Shown piece after piece: positions 53,731 through 64,000 of a stretch of 64,000 nucleotides of DNA. Location: the NCBI RefSeq assembly GCF_000143415.4, contig NW_003314422.1:56467-120466 (forward strand). The letters run 5' to 3'. Every line of letters starts with the position of its first letter. The first letter of the stretch is position 1. The position numbers were made by a program, and so were the translations under genes. Below the pieces are notes generated by a model, which ran no database searches, was not told where the DNA came from, and was given only the letters and a program-made list of their open reading frames with translations. The DNA comes from Selaginella moellendorffii (taxonomy: Eukaryota > Streptophyta > Lycopodiopsida > Selaginellales > Selaginellaceae).

Positions 53731-54734
53731 GTCGCGAATGTGACTTCGAGTATCGAAAGTTATCTGTCGGCTAGTCCTTACAGACTCTCTTTCCTTACTG
53801 CCACGATGGCAAGAGGTCAGTATTGCTGGACCCATTATCAGTCTCCGCCTAAGCTAGTTGAGAAACTAGTCTTCATGTGTGCACTTGACCAGATGAGCAT
53901 AAGGAAGGAATTCCTAAGTGTGTATTTAGTCAAACATACTTGACTTGGTTAGAGAAACTCATTCGTTGACTTGCACTTGCTAGTGCTGGAAACCCCCACG
54001 ATATTGAGTTTGGTCCCTCAATATTCGCTAAATGATAGCTTACCGTGTTTGCCAAACACCCTCGCTATCATGCCCTTAGCGTTAGTCTCAATTCGGTCCT
54101 AAATGCTATTTATGGAAAGTGTCTAGATTTGCTCATTTGGCATATAAATAGAATATAGAGATCAGCCTGAACACAATGGCGTTCATCCTGTGTCCAAATT
54201 CACAATCTGGCGCCATTCCATAATTCCATATTTAGTAAGCTTCGAACTTGTCCCAGAGACTAACTCCTGATACTAAGGGAGGCTTGGGGTGAAAGCCCAA
54301 AGCGTGTGTTCTTCAAGGGGGGGGGGGGGGGGGGGGGCGGGGGGTTGTGGGGGGTTCCAAATGTATAGTAGGGAGATAGTGGGTAGGTTGGGTATGGCCG
54401 ACCAACATGAGGCATAGTTTAACTCCCGCTTGCGTGTTTATCCTTGTTCTGCGTTCGGCTTGGGTTTAAGCCCAAGTTCCATTCCATGCTAGCTGGTGGA
54501 GTACCCATATCCTCACGTTAGGCCACCGGTTTGCCGAAATAGCACTAGACTCTGTTTGGCTCCGTTTTGTGTGCTGGTCTTAGTATTGGGATGCTGGTTG
54601 CTCCAGGACTATTCCAAGTCGCTCTGGGCTCCTGTCCCTTTGCTCCTTGGGCTGTAGTTGCTCCATGGTCCGGTTCCATCACTCCTTGGCTCCATGCTTA
54701 GGAGTTTGGCACCATTCCTTCATTCAGTGGCCCA
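53731..54734 (+). repeat. Rearranged 3' LTR of the LARD-like element
   Basis: 53,731-54,162 matches the 5' LTR directly. 54,163-54,484 is a piece of another LTR with the GTGAAAGCCCAAAGCG box. 54,485-54,590 is the inverse of about 36,022-36,130 of the 5' LTR. 54,655-54,734 is again direct and matches 36,132-36,213. The LTR end is missing. Confidence 0.75.
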
Positions 54735-55918
54735 AGATGGACTCGAGATAGACCCGAGATGGAGTCCGAGATGGACCCGAGATGGAGTCCAAAATGGAGT
54801 CTGAGATTGACCCGAGATGGAGTCCAAGATGGACCCAAAATGGAGTTTGAGATGGACCCGAGATGGAGTCTGAGATGCGACTAAGATAGAGTCCGAGTCC
54901 GAATACTAATACAGGCTGTTGAGTGAAAGCCCAAAGCGATCATCCCCCAAGGGGGGGGGGGGGGGGGCAAGGCGGCTGTGGGGGGTTCAAAGTGTGGGGG
55001 TTGGATCCCAGTGGAGCCAATTTGGCCAAGAAAGGCCAGTTTTGCCCAGGAAGGCCATACCCAACTATTGGGTGATGGGATGACCACTGGGAAGTCCAAA
55101 GCTAGAGTGAATATAGACCGACAAGCAGGGTAGCTTGGTGAAGTGTTCAAGAGCCGGCTCTAGTTCCCCCAGGAGACCGAATGGTAGATGCTCCCAGTCC
55201 AAGCGTACTACCTACTTGGATACCTGACATGGCTTAACGAAACCTCGCTCTAAGCCCATGGCTAAAGCACCCAAAGGCAAAAGGTAGGGAGAGTACCCAC
55301 AAGGCTCGTGTAGGGCCACGGTGTTTCGAAATGTTGTCCTAAAGGCCTAGACTGTGCAAAGGAAGAGGAGCAGTTCTCTGGTGTAGTGACCAAAGATACA
55401 ATTGTGTGGTGAGGAAGTCCTAGAGGACTGTGGGACTTAGTGGTCGGGCTTGTGGGCCTTGATCCAGTGGCAGTGTTGGCGAACATGGCCATGGACAAAA
55501 AGGGACTTGATGGGGACTGGAAAAGAGATATTAGGGAAGGCTATTCCCCATGTCTACGGGCATTCTAAGGATGTTAAGGAGTGGATTTGGGGTGATCACT
55601 CATGGACGGATGGCCCAGTCTTTGAGAGACAGGACTGCGATGTAGGTGGTGTGGGACCACCGGTGAGACCAAGGTGAATGGGCATGACCTTAGTGTAATA
55701 TGCTGATATGTCGGTGGTATCTTGGGGTGTCGGTCATGGGATCGGACACATGGAGCACTTGGACCAAGTGCAAAGGTTGAGTGCCATGGATGTCATTCTC
55801 GGGGTTATCAATCCTCAAGTCTTGAATTGGACTTATGGAGGTTGTGAATGAGACTCCTTCAAGTGGTTAAAGATGTGGTTAAATGACTAAAGTAGAATGG
55901 AAAAATTAGTCACTTACA
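54735..55918 (+). repeat. 5'-truncated LTR, relative of the solo LTR
   Basis: Starts inside a GGACCCGAGATGGAGTCC array (54,735-54,900), then CCGAATACTAATACAGG, GTGAAAGCCCAAAGCG and a run of G, and ends CACTTACA at 55,918. From 55,140 on it is the inverse of 22,560-21,785. Confidence 0.8.
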
Positions 55919-55921
55919 ATT

Positions 55922-55933
55922 TGGTATCAGAGC
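55922..55933 (+). other. Primer-binding site (initiator Met tRNA)
   Basis: TGGTATCAGAGC three bases after the LTR end. Confidence 0.85.
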
Positions 55934-57740
55934 TGTTCCTTAGTCTGACTTTTATTTGTGGCCAAGTATATCACCACTTGTATTGGAATTGGAAGGTCCT
56001 GGGTATGGACCTATTTTTGAAGAGTAGCATGTCGAGAGGACATGGCTCTCCACTCAAGTTCATGCGTGAACTTATGGGCAATGTGGTGGATAGAAAAGGG
56101 GCTAGTAAGGGAATGACTTTGGGATCTTGGGAATAATATAAAGGTTTCCTCAGAGAGTTAAGGATGTGATCTAGATAAGTGTTTGACTCAGCAAATTGGC
56201 TAATGTAGTTATGGTAAATAACTATAGTTGGGATCACGGGAAAGATAGAGACTCCAAAATAATAAAGGAGTCACAAGATTATCCTCATATAATTGAGGTT
56301 GGTGTTCATGAATTTGAGACCAAAATTAATGATTGTAGGAGGTCAAATACGGAAGAGAACACAAGTCCTTGAAATGGCAGTCGGGGCTACCTTTAATAAA
56401 TGCTGGAACAACCCAAAGAATTCGGGGTGTACTTAGAGGATGAGTTGGTATTCTCATCATATGGATAAGTAGTCCTAAGGTGCAAAAGTTGCCCTCAGAG
56501 AACAAAATCAAGTGTTGGAGTAACACTTGCAAAGATAGTCCTTGTGAATAGGATATAAACGTAAGAAGTTGTATTCCAATGAGCTGGCACCTCAAAAGTA
56601 GTACCTTACGGGTTAGTGGATTAACCAAGTCTAAAAATGCTAGATGACTCGAGTAAAGTCAAGGAATGGTCCTAAAAGATTAATAAAAGCATTTGGACTA
56701 AGGTGTGTTGTGCCCCACGAAGGTTGGGGAGGATCATAAGATTCAAGTATGAGAACAATGAGTATCTCATGGATGGTAAAATGTGCCATACTAAAGTTGT
56801 GGGGAAGGTGTTCCTAGAAGAAAACAACTTGGACACAAAGTTGTGTGTAAACTCTATGATGTAGTGCTAACGGATAGTTGGCATGAGAAAGAACTGTATT
56901 GGTTTTGGCAAAGACCTAGACACAAGTAAAAAGTGTTATAAAGGTAGGCTCATGGAGCCGATGGTGTGGAAACACCAAATGTGCCAAAGTGTGATGTCTT
57001 AAGGTAAGTTGGCAGGTTCATGAGAACCCCTTCCCAAAGGAATCCTAATAAAAATGGGAATGGTATAACCTAAGTTGGAAGGCATGCAATTGGAGTGTGG
57101 TGACCCAGATAATGATGGAGGTGTGGAAGCACCAATAATGAGTTGTAAGATTTAACAATTATGAGGCAATTAAGCAAATGGTGCAAAATAGTCAGTTAAA
57201 ATGGTAGAAGGTAACTACCCAAAACTTCCCAATGGCATAAAGAAGTTTGATATACCCTTATGGGGGATAAATTGCTTATGTTGCAATATAATAAGTCAAT
57301 GTTGTAAATAGGAATGCTCATTGTTAAAGAGGCCATCATTAGGACACTCAAACACTCTAGAACACCAAGAGGTGGTGTTTGGTGTCGCAAGGGCAATAGA
57401 TAAGGCACAAAGGACTAAATCCTTAGCGAATGATGGATAAAAGATGTTATCCAAAAGTCCAAAGTTGCGAAGATGGGAGAAGACCGTCTGCTTAAATTAG
57501 ATAAAACCAAAAATGAAATTTTGGCAAGGCTAGTGATAGGCATATAAAGGCCTATAAGTAGCAATATTAATTCTGATGTGTGGGATTATAAGGTGAGCAT
57601 ACCTGAATTGAGGAACCACTCCCTAGGCTATTGAGTAAGTTCATCCCTAAGAATACTTATTAAGGCATGGTAGAAAGTGCAAAGCTATCTGTAAGGAACC
57701 AACTCGCCGAGGTGTCGTAGGCTAAAGGAACCCCGAAAGC
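55934..57740 (+). mobile_element. Internal region of truncated LTR element
   Basis: Follows the LTR and PBS in the right order, but I see no gag or pol motif and no convincing ORF. Like the 36-53 kb element it looks non-autonomous. It ends where the next LTR's GGGTCCGAGATCGAGTCCG array starts. Confidence 0.55.
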
Positions 57741-58848
57741 ATGACCAAAATGACAAAGAGTTCATCGGATGGGACCAAGTCGAAGATCGAGTCCAAGACC
57801 GACTCTAGGACCGAGTTCGAGATAGAGTCCGGAATCGAGTCCGAGACCGACTCGGGGACCGAGTTCGAGTCCGAGTTCGAGACCGAGTTCGAGACGGAGT
57901 CCGAGATCCGAAATCGGGTCCGAGGTCGAGTCCGAGGTCGAGTCCGAGGTCGGGTCCGAGATCGGGTCCGAGATCGAGTCCGTGATCGAGTCCGAACCCG
58001 AATCCGAAGTCGGATCCGAAATCGGGTCCAAGATCGAGCCAGAGACTAAGTCCAAATACTAATACGGGTCAAGGGGTGAAAGCCCAAAGCGTGCGTCTCC
58101 CAGGGGGGGGGGGGGGGGGGGCCTTCCGGGGGTTCCCAAAGTCACTCGGGGGTTAGGTAGGGCCTCCGGCCCGGTTTTGAAGGGACTCTCCAGTTGGGCT
58201 TCCAAACCGACTTGAGGTTGAGACTGGGACCGAGGGGCCTTGGGTGGGAGTGAGCATGGACTTGGCTGGTGCCGGAGGGGCCATCCAAGGAAGTGCTCAA
58301 GAACAGCTCCCACTCCCAAAAGGGAAACCGATTGCGGTGCTCCCGGCTCATGTGGAGTGGTGCCCCACTTGAGTACCATGCGGCTCATTGGTCCTCGCCC
58401 TTCCTAGGGGCTTGGGCCTTCCTTCGGGATGGAAGTGGGGGGCGAGAGGTACCCATACCGGGCCGCTAGGCCACGGTGTTTCGCCCCGGCGTCCCGAAGC
58501 AAGTGTTGCACTCAAGACTTGGGATTTAGAGGGTCCCATGATCAAGTCTTGTGGTACCAAAGGATGTTAGGAACCTGGAAGCTTGGTGTGCTTGGCTGCT
58601 TGTGCTTGCGGGGAGTGTAGCCGAACCTTAAGTCCAGTCTAACCCGGGGAGGGGGATTGGGAGTGATTTGGGAATCCGTGGATGGAAGGCTAACACTCCG
58701 TTGCTCGTGCAGTGAGTAGCTGAGACCAAGTAGGAGCTGGTACCATAGGCGAGAACCTTGGCAAGGGAACTTAGCAAAAGCCAAGGCGGTGTTGGACGGA
58801 TAGACGAGGTAAGCTGGCAAATTGGAAAGGAAAAATTTGTGGTTTACA
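57741..58848 (+). repeat. 5' LTR (start uncertain) of the chromovirus
   Basis: Contains an array of GAGTCCGAGATCG-type units (57,770-58,055), CCAAATACTAATACGGG, GTGAAAGCCCAAAGCG (58,078) and an uninterrupted G run, and ends GTTTACA at 58,848. The 5' boundary is not visible and no matching 3' copy appears before the window ends. Confidence 0.65.
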
Positions 58849-58850
58849 AT

Positions 58851-58864
58851 TTCGTATCAGAGCC
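58851..58864 (+). other. Primer-binding site, one base off consensus
   Basis: TTCGTATCAGAGCC just after the LTR. The consensus TGGTATCAGAGC is altered at one G. Confidence 0.65.
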
Positions 58865-58907
58865 TTTATCTCAGTTCTAGCGAAGGATAGAGGCGGATTG
58901 CTAGGAG

Positions 58908-61900
58908 ATGGCAAGGGCAGGACGTAAGCGAACCCAAGCGGAGACGGAACCTCCGCCGGAGCTGGAGCCTCCGGTCGAACAAGAGGCTATGGATGAGGAA
59001 TCCTTGCATGAGGAGGACTCTAGTGAGGAAACTTCCAAACAGGAGTCCGGTGGCGAGGTTCGGTCGTCCAAGGCTCGATTGGACGTGCTAGAAGGACAGT
59101 TGGCACAGACCAATACCCTGCTGGAAACTCTCGTACGCAAGCTAAAGCGTGACGAGAGGCAGAAGAAAAAGAAAAAGACTGCGGATGCTAGCAGCGCAGA
59201 AGGTGCGGATCTTTCGGCCGGGACTGAGGCAAAACCAGACAAGGTCGAACAGACTGAAGTAGAATCAGTCCCTCAGGCAGTTCCCAAGTACAAACCAAAG
59301 TCCCCACCGGTCTTCAAGGGAGTGAACGACTATAAGGTGGTGGAGGATTGGTTTTACGATATGGAGGACTACTTCCGAGCGTTGCGGTTACCGAGCTCGG
59401 AGAAGGTCCCATGTGCAAAACCATACTTGGCAGATAATGCCAAGTCTTGGTGGAGAACGACGGAGGCCAACGAAGGACCAGTGGCCACTTGGGACATGAT
59501 GAAGGCGAGGATCCGCGCAACATATGTTCCTCCGAATGCCACTCTGCATCTGAGAGATGAGCTGAGTAGGCTGAAGCAGACTGGAACCATCCAGGAATAT
59601 GTGAATGGGTTCATGGCAAAGAGGATACTTGTCATGGACATGGGGGATATGGATGTGTTCCATGCCTTCATATCAGGTTTGCAAACCTGGGCTCGCGGTG
59701 AGGTGATGCGGTGGAACCCGACCAACTACAAGGAAGCGTTGGATGCGGCCATCAAGGTGCATTTCAACGATAACCTGCGAAAGGGGAACACGACGGGGTC
59801 GGGATCCACGTTTAGCAAAGGGGCCAAACCAAGGGGAACATATAGCAGGGGGAAATTCAAGAAGAGTTTCTCTAAGAATGAGTCCTCGGGGTTCCGGAAA
59901 GGCAAATCCGGTGGCCAGCGAGCGAGTACGTGGGGGAGTCAAGCGAAAAAAGACAAACCCACGGATAAGAAGGTCAAGTCGTATAGTAGCGTGGGAAACA
60001 ACGTATGCTACAACTGCGGCGAAGCGGGACACTTCTCGAGGGAATGTCCCTACCCGAAGAAGGCCAGAGCCAATATGGCCATCAAGTCGGGTGAAGTCCA
60101 AACTGAGGTATGTGATCCAGTCCCTAACTCAAAGTTACTCATTACACGAGCAACTTTGGTAGAGAGTCGTTCGCGACATCTACTAGCCCTCCAAGGGAAG
60201 TTCGAAGGTAGCTTTGTTAAGATCCTTATTGACACGGGTGCTTCGGATAATTTTGTGGCTGCAGACATAGTCCGGCAAGCCGGACTAACGGTGCAGCGGC
60301 TAGGCGAACCAAGGACTATAGAGTTTGTTCAAGGTAGCCAAAGCACCGATGAGGTACTTCGACAAGCGAGAGTCGAAGTGGGGACATCGAAAGTGGACAT
60401 GGATTTCACCGTCTTGGATATGGCGGGATTTGACGTGATCTTCGGAATGGATTGGTTTAATCGGTTTGTGGTAGCCCTGCATGGACAAGGTAGGAACCTT
60501 GTGGTATTGGCGAATGCCCAAGGAAGAAGATCTAGGGTGGAGGCCCAAGATCTAAAGGTAGGGCAAAGCAAGGCCAAAGAATCCTGCTTAAACCTGGTGT
60601 CCACGAGAGGACAACTCACTAAAGGAACTAAGGCAGCCTTTTTGTGCTTACTCTCGGTGAAGAGTGACAAAAAGACAAGAACGGAAGAAGTGCCTTTAGT
60701 GATCCAGGGAGTGTTGGACCAATTCCAGGATACCATGCCGGAGGAGCTATCGGCGGGGTTGCCCCCCGCACGACCGATAGAACATAAGATTGAGCTGGTC
60801 GAGGGCGCTGAGGCGGTGGTTCGTCCACCCTATCATTTGAACGAAAAAGAACTCAAGGAGCTCAAGTGCCAACTAGAGGAGTTGGTGGACAAAGGGTATG
60901 TTAGGTTGAGCAAGTCGCTGTATGGGGCGCCGGTATTATTTGTGAAAAAGAAAGATGGATCTATGCGCATGTGCATAGATTACCGGTTGCTCAACAAGTA
61001 TACCAAGAAGAACAAGTACCCTTTGCCAAGGATTGAGGACCTGTTCGATAGGTTGGGAAAGGCAAAATACTTCTCGAGGATTGACCTAAGGTCAGGATAC
61101 TACCAGATCAAGGTAGCTGAGGAAGATGTCGAGAAGACAACCTGTCGAACGAGGTATGGAAGCTTTGAGTTTCTGGTGATGCCCTTTGGGCTGTGCAATG
61201 CGCCGGCAACGTTTTCGGCGTTGATGAACCACATCTTTGTACCCTATCTGGATCACTTCGTGGTCGTCTATATTGACGACATCCTGATCTATAGCGAGAC
61301 GCTAGAGGAGCATGCCGAACACTTGGCGAAGGTGTTTGAGAAACTAAGGGAACACAAACTGTATGCTAAAGAGAGCAAATGTGACTTTGCTCAACAAGAG
61401 GTAAAGTTTCTCGGGCATGTTGTGGGCCAGGACGGGCTCAAGGTGGACCCGGAGAAGGTCCAAGCGATCCAGGAATGGGAACGACCATCGAATGTACATG
61501 AGTTGAGGGCGTTCCTGGGGCTATGCAACTACTATCGAAAGTTTATCAGACACTATTCGAGAGTAGCCCTGCCCTTAACGGACCAAACAGGAAAAGGGAA
61601 GATGGTATGGACAGCAGAATGCGAGGCGGCATTCGTCCACCTCAAAGGGAAGTTGAGGAAGGCTCCGGTGTTGGCATTACCAGACTTTGGTAAGGACTTT
61701 GAGGTAGACACGGATGCTTCGGACTTTGCATTGGGCGCAGTTTTGAAGCAAGACAACCATCCAGTAGCGTTCTTCTCGAAGAAGCTGGACAAGGCTCAAC
61801 GGAAGTGGCCTGCCCACGAGAAGGAATTGTTTGCGGTGGTCAAGGCGCTCAAGGAGTGGCGACACTACCTTGGGAGACACTTCAAGGTTTACACGGACAA

Positions 61901-63680
61901 TGTGGCAACGAAACACTTCTTGTCACAGCCCGACCTAAGGGGAAAACAAGGTCGGTGGGCCAATGCTTTGGCCGAGTTTGATTGCGAGATCCTGTACAAG
62001 CCTGGGAAGAGCAACATCGTGGCAGATGCGCTAAGTCGAAAAGCGAGCTTGAAGTTGGCGATATCTAGCGCGACAACAACCTTTTGGGACGATGTGCGGA
62101 CCGCATACGAGAGTGATGGTCTAGCACAAGAAGTGTTGCTGAGGAATCTGGAGGCGCGGAAAGCTCACCAGAGAGGTGAGCTGCCAATGGAAGAGAAAAC
62201 GGGCTATGCGGAACGCAACGGACTCATATATTACAAGCAAACGAGGGTGTATGTTCCAGAAGGGGAACTAAGGAAGGTAGCCTTGGAAGAGTGTCATGAC
62301 GGACCTCTCGCGGGACACGGCGGAGTGCCCAAGACGATGGGCTTACTCAAAAGGAAGTATCACTGGCCAGATATGGCTAAGGACGTCCAAGACTATGTAA
62401 AGACATGTCCAACATGTCAGCAGGTCAAAGCCGTGACGAAGGCTAGTGGGGGCTTGTTGCAAAGCATCCCCATTCTAGATCATCCGTGGAAATGTCTCAC
62501 GATGGACTTCATCACGGGACTACCCCCAAGCGAGGGGTTCGATGCGATATTCGTGGTGGTGGACCGATTTTCAAAAATGGCACATTTCATACCCACCACG
62601 ACGGATGTGGATGCGGAAGGTGTGGCGAAGCTGTTCTTCGAACAAGTGGTTCGAGTGCGGGGAAGGCCGGAAGAGATTATCTCAGATCGAGATAAGATCT
62701 TCACCAGTAGGTTCTGGAGGACACTCCTAGAACAGTATCGCACCAAGTTGAAATTCAGCACAGCCTATCACCCACAGACAGGTAATGGGTATTGAGTCAA
62801 GATTGATGGCACTAACACTTCTTGACAGACGGACAAACGGAAAGGGTGAATAGGCAGCTGGAGGATTATTTGCGATGCTATGTCTCGGGAGACCAGACCG
62901 ACTGGGTAAGTCATTTGGGACTTGCGGAAATGTGTTATAACAACTCACCACATTCGAGCATCGGGGTGAGTCCATGGGAAGTCATCAATGGGCGAGCTAT
63001 TGAAGGTCCTGTGGAACTCGGCGTGGCCGAGTATCATGGAGAGTTACCCGCAGTGGAGGCATTCACGGCGGAAAGACTCAACATTTGGAATCTAGTGAGG
63101 GATTCCTTGGAACGGGCTCAACAAAGGCAAACTAAGTACGCGAACCAAAAGCGTCGGGATGTGGAGTTCCAAGCTGGGGAGAAGGTGTGGCTGAACACCA
63201 AGAACCTCAGGCTACCAAGTGGGATCAGCCGGAAGTTGACCCAAAGGTAAAAATGCATATATTCCTGTAAATGAATTGATCTTGAGTTCCTTAAGCAGGT
63301 TCGCGGGGCCTTACGAGATTGAGGCTCGAATCGGTAAAGTGGCTTACCGTCTCCGACTTCCTCGAGAGATGGGGAAGATGCATCCCGTGTTCCACGTGAA
63401 CTTACTCAAGCCGTATTTGGAGGATCCGCTTCGCAAGGACCAAGTAAGACCTTTACCTGAGGTTATCCAAGGGGAGGAGGAATATGAAGTCGAGGCCATC
63501 CTCAATGCGCGCAAGAGCAAGCGACAAGGACGCGAGGTGAGAGAGTTCCATGTGAAGTGGAAAGGATTTTCACACTACGAAGCAACATGGGAACCGGAGG
63601 AGAACCTAGCGAACGCGCGAGATCTAGTGGAGGAATTTCTGCATGGCAGAACTCTATGTACTTATGCAAAGTTCAATTAA
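58908..63680 (+). CDS. Chromovirus (Ty3/gypsy) Gag-Pol polyprotein with two introns
   Basis: Exons 58908-62781, 62829-63246, 63299-63680; 1557 residues, no stop. Order: Gag capsid-like region; zinc knuckle Cys-Tyr-Asn-Cys...His...Cys at about 367-380; retropepsin Asp-Thr-Gly-Ala at about 442; RT with Tyr-Ile-Asp-Asp at about 788; RNase H Thr-Asp-Ala-Ser at about 933; integrase zinc HHCC at about 1130-1170; integrase core Asp near 1197, Asp near 1258 and Glu near 1295; C-terminal chromodomain (Glu-Phe-His-Val-Lys-Trp-Lys-Gly...Ala-Thr-Trp-Glu-Pro). Intron 1 (47 bp, GTAATG...CAG, branch-like ACTAAC) interrupts just before the catalytic Glu. Intron 2 (52 bp, GTAAAA...CAG) precedes the integrase tail. 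Without removal both produce stops. Otherwise the element looks young. Confidence 0.88.
62782..62828 (+). other. 47-bp intron in the integrase core
   Basis: GT...AG ends with CACTAACACTTCTTGACAG at the 3' side, including a good branch-site word. Removal restores Gln-Thr-Asp-Gly-Gln-Thr-Glu-Arg, the normal integrase sequence; retention gives a stop within four codons. Confidence 0.75.
63247..63298 (+). other. 52-bp intron before the integrase C-terminal part
   Basis: GTAAAA...TTAAGCAG. Removal joins Leu-Thr-Gln-Arg to Phe-Ala-Gly-Pro-Tyr, the conserved gypsy sequence; retention gives an immediate stop. Confidence 0.75.
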
Positions 63681-64000
63681 AAGTATCAATTTGAGAAGTT
63701 GAGCAATGGCATATGTTGGGACCCGAAGGCGCGCCGAAGGTAAGCTAATTAGCATGGGTTAGCTAGATCGACCAGGCGTAGGGAGCTACGCCCGACTCCC
63801 TGCGGGGATGTCGAATCCGTAGACGTATTCTACGGAGGTTGGGTTCGAGTCCCAACCCCCTAGTAAAGCAAGGCTGGGTTCAAGTCCCGACCCTATACTA
63901 GGGCGTGGTGAGGTGAGGAGTATAGGGACACCTATATTCCGTTGTCATGGGCTTTTGGCCGGGGAGGCTAACTTAGGCACACCGCTAAGTGGGGGGATGC
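63681..64000 (+). other. 3' region of chromovirus with a run of hairpins
   Basis: Stem-loops follow one another: 63,775-63,792 (GGCGTAG/CTACGCC), 63,817-63,835 (CCGTAGA/TCTACGG), 63,839-63,855 (TTGGGTTCGAGTCCCAA, like a tRNA T arm) and 63,872-63,892 (a second T-arm-like copy). No polypurine tract and no LTR matching the 5' copy can be seen. A TG start of a 3' LTR at 63,714 (TGTTGGGACCC) is possible but unproven. Confidence 0.5.

Larger units (their letters stand above)
35587..54734 (+). mobile_element. Large non-coding LTR retroelement (LARD-like), interrupted
   Basis: 5' LTR 35,587-36,371, primer site at 36,374, internal DNA 36,385-39,103 and 51,421-53,718 without gag or pol, a purine tract AGGGGGGGAGAG just before 53,731, and a rearranged 3' LTR from 53,731. 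The 12.3 kb TIR element sits in the middle. Without it the internal part is about 5 kb and holds no convincing gene, so the element would need proteins from elsewhere. Confidence 0.75.

Noticed and set aside
54318-54342. G run as a sequencing gap or artefact
   Set aside because: G runs recur at the same place in independent LTRs, so I treat them as real until long reads say otherwise.
57741-58055. Arg/Asp-rich 102-codon frame
   Set aside because: Same array effect inside the chromovirus LTR; no non-repeat coding signal.
63839-63892. tRNA gene
   Set aside because: T-arm-like hairpins are present, but I cannot build an acceptor stem, D arm and a normal anticodon loop around them.
1-64000. CRISPR arrays, bacterial operons, riboswitches
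   Set aside because: Intron-bearing plant nuclear DNA; the repeats found are microsatellites, LTR arrays or dispersed palindromes without regular spacers.

Overview
The window is nuclear DNA of a land plant. It encodes an NB-ARC-LRR resistance protein, two heavy-metal-associated isoprenylated proteins, an FHA-TDP1 fusion, V-ATPase subunit e and Integrator subunit 2. Almost every intron I could place is only about 45-70 bp long, and plant retroelements with initiator-Met tRNA primer sites are abundant. Tiny introns, short intergenic gaps and many LTR elements best fit a lycophyte such as Selaginella; that assignment is inference. Layout: positions 1-1240 are AT-rich and hold a broken secreted-protein-like ORF. 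Positions 1579-18171 are a compact host gene island: NHL/LEA_2 protein, Cys/Trp-repeat secreted protein, small membrane protein, VHA-e, FHA-TDP1, a retropepsin-like protein, an NLR, an SCP1-like phosphatase, a small basic protein and INTS2. Several neighbours share short divergent promoters. Positions 18.8-30 kb are nested transposon debris: a decayed Ty3/gypsy element split by a 4.3 kb solo LTR (5-bp target duplication TTTAC) that itself carries an intact hAT element, then an antisense gypsy fragment and a pogo/Tigger-like pseudogene. Positions 30.8-33.05 kb hold a tail-to-tail pair of HIPP metal-binding genes. Positions 35.6-54.7 kb are a large non-coding LTR retroelement interrupted at 39,104-51,420 by a 12.3 kb DNA element with 22-bp terminal inverted repeats. 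Positions 54.7-64 kb hold a truncated LTR element and a near-complete chromovirus whose integrase and C-terminal region are interrupted by two spliceosomal-type introns. The most unusual locus is the 12.3 kb TIR element. It carries two divergent multi-domain genes: leftward, a ParB-like domain followed in the same frame by an FCP1-like HAD domain; rightward, a protein with a DNxxxENKN...GHTHEDxD signature that is a candidate transposase. It also carries at least a dozen near-perfect copies of one palindrome, core TGGCRTGWGGCCWCAYGCCA, scattered through intergenic DNA, exons and four tiny introns. Both genes now contain in-frame stops explicable by C-to-T changes, so this copy looks recently disabled. 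How these parts work together is inference: a ParB-fold protein and a dispersed palindrome recall ParB/parS, but nothing here proves binding.
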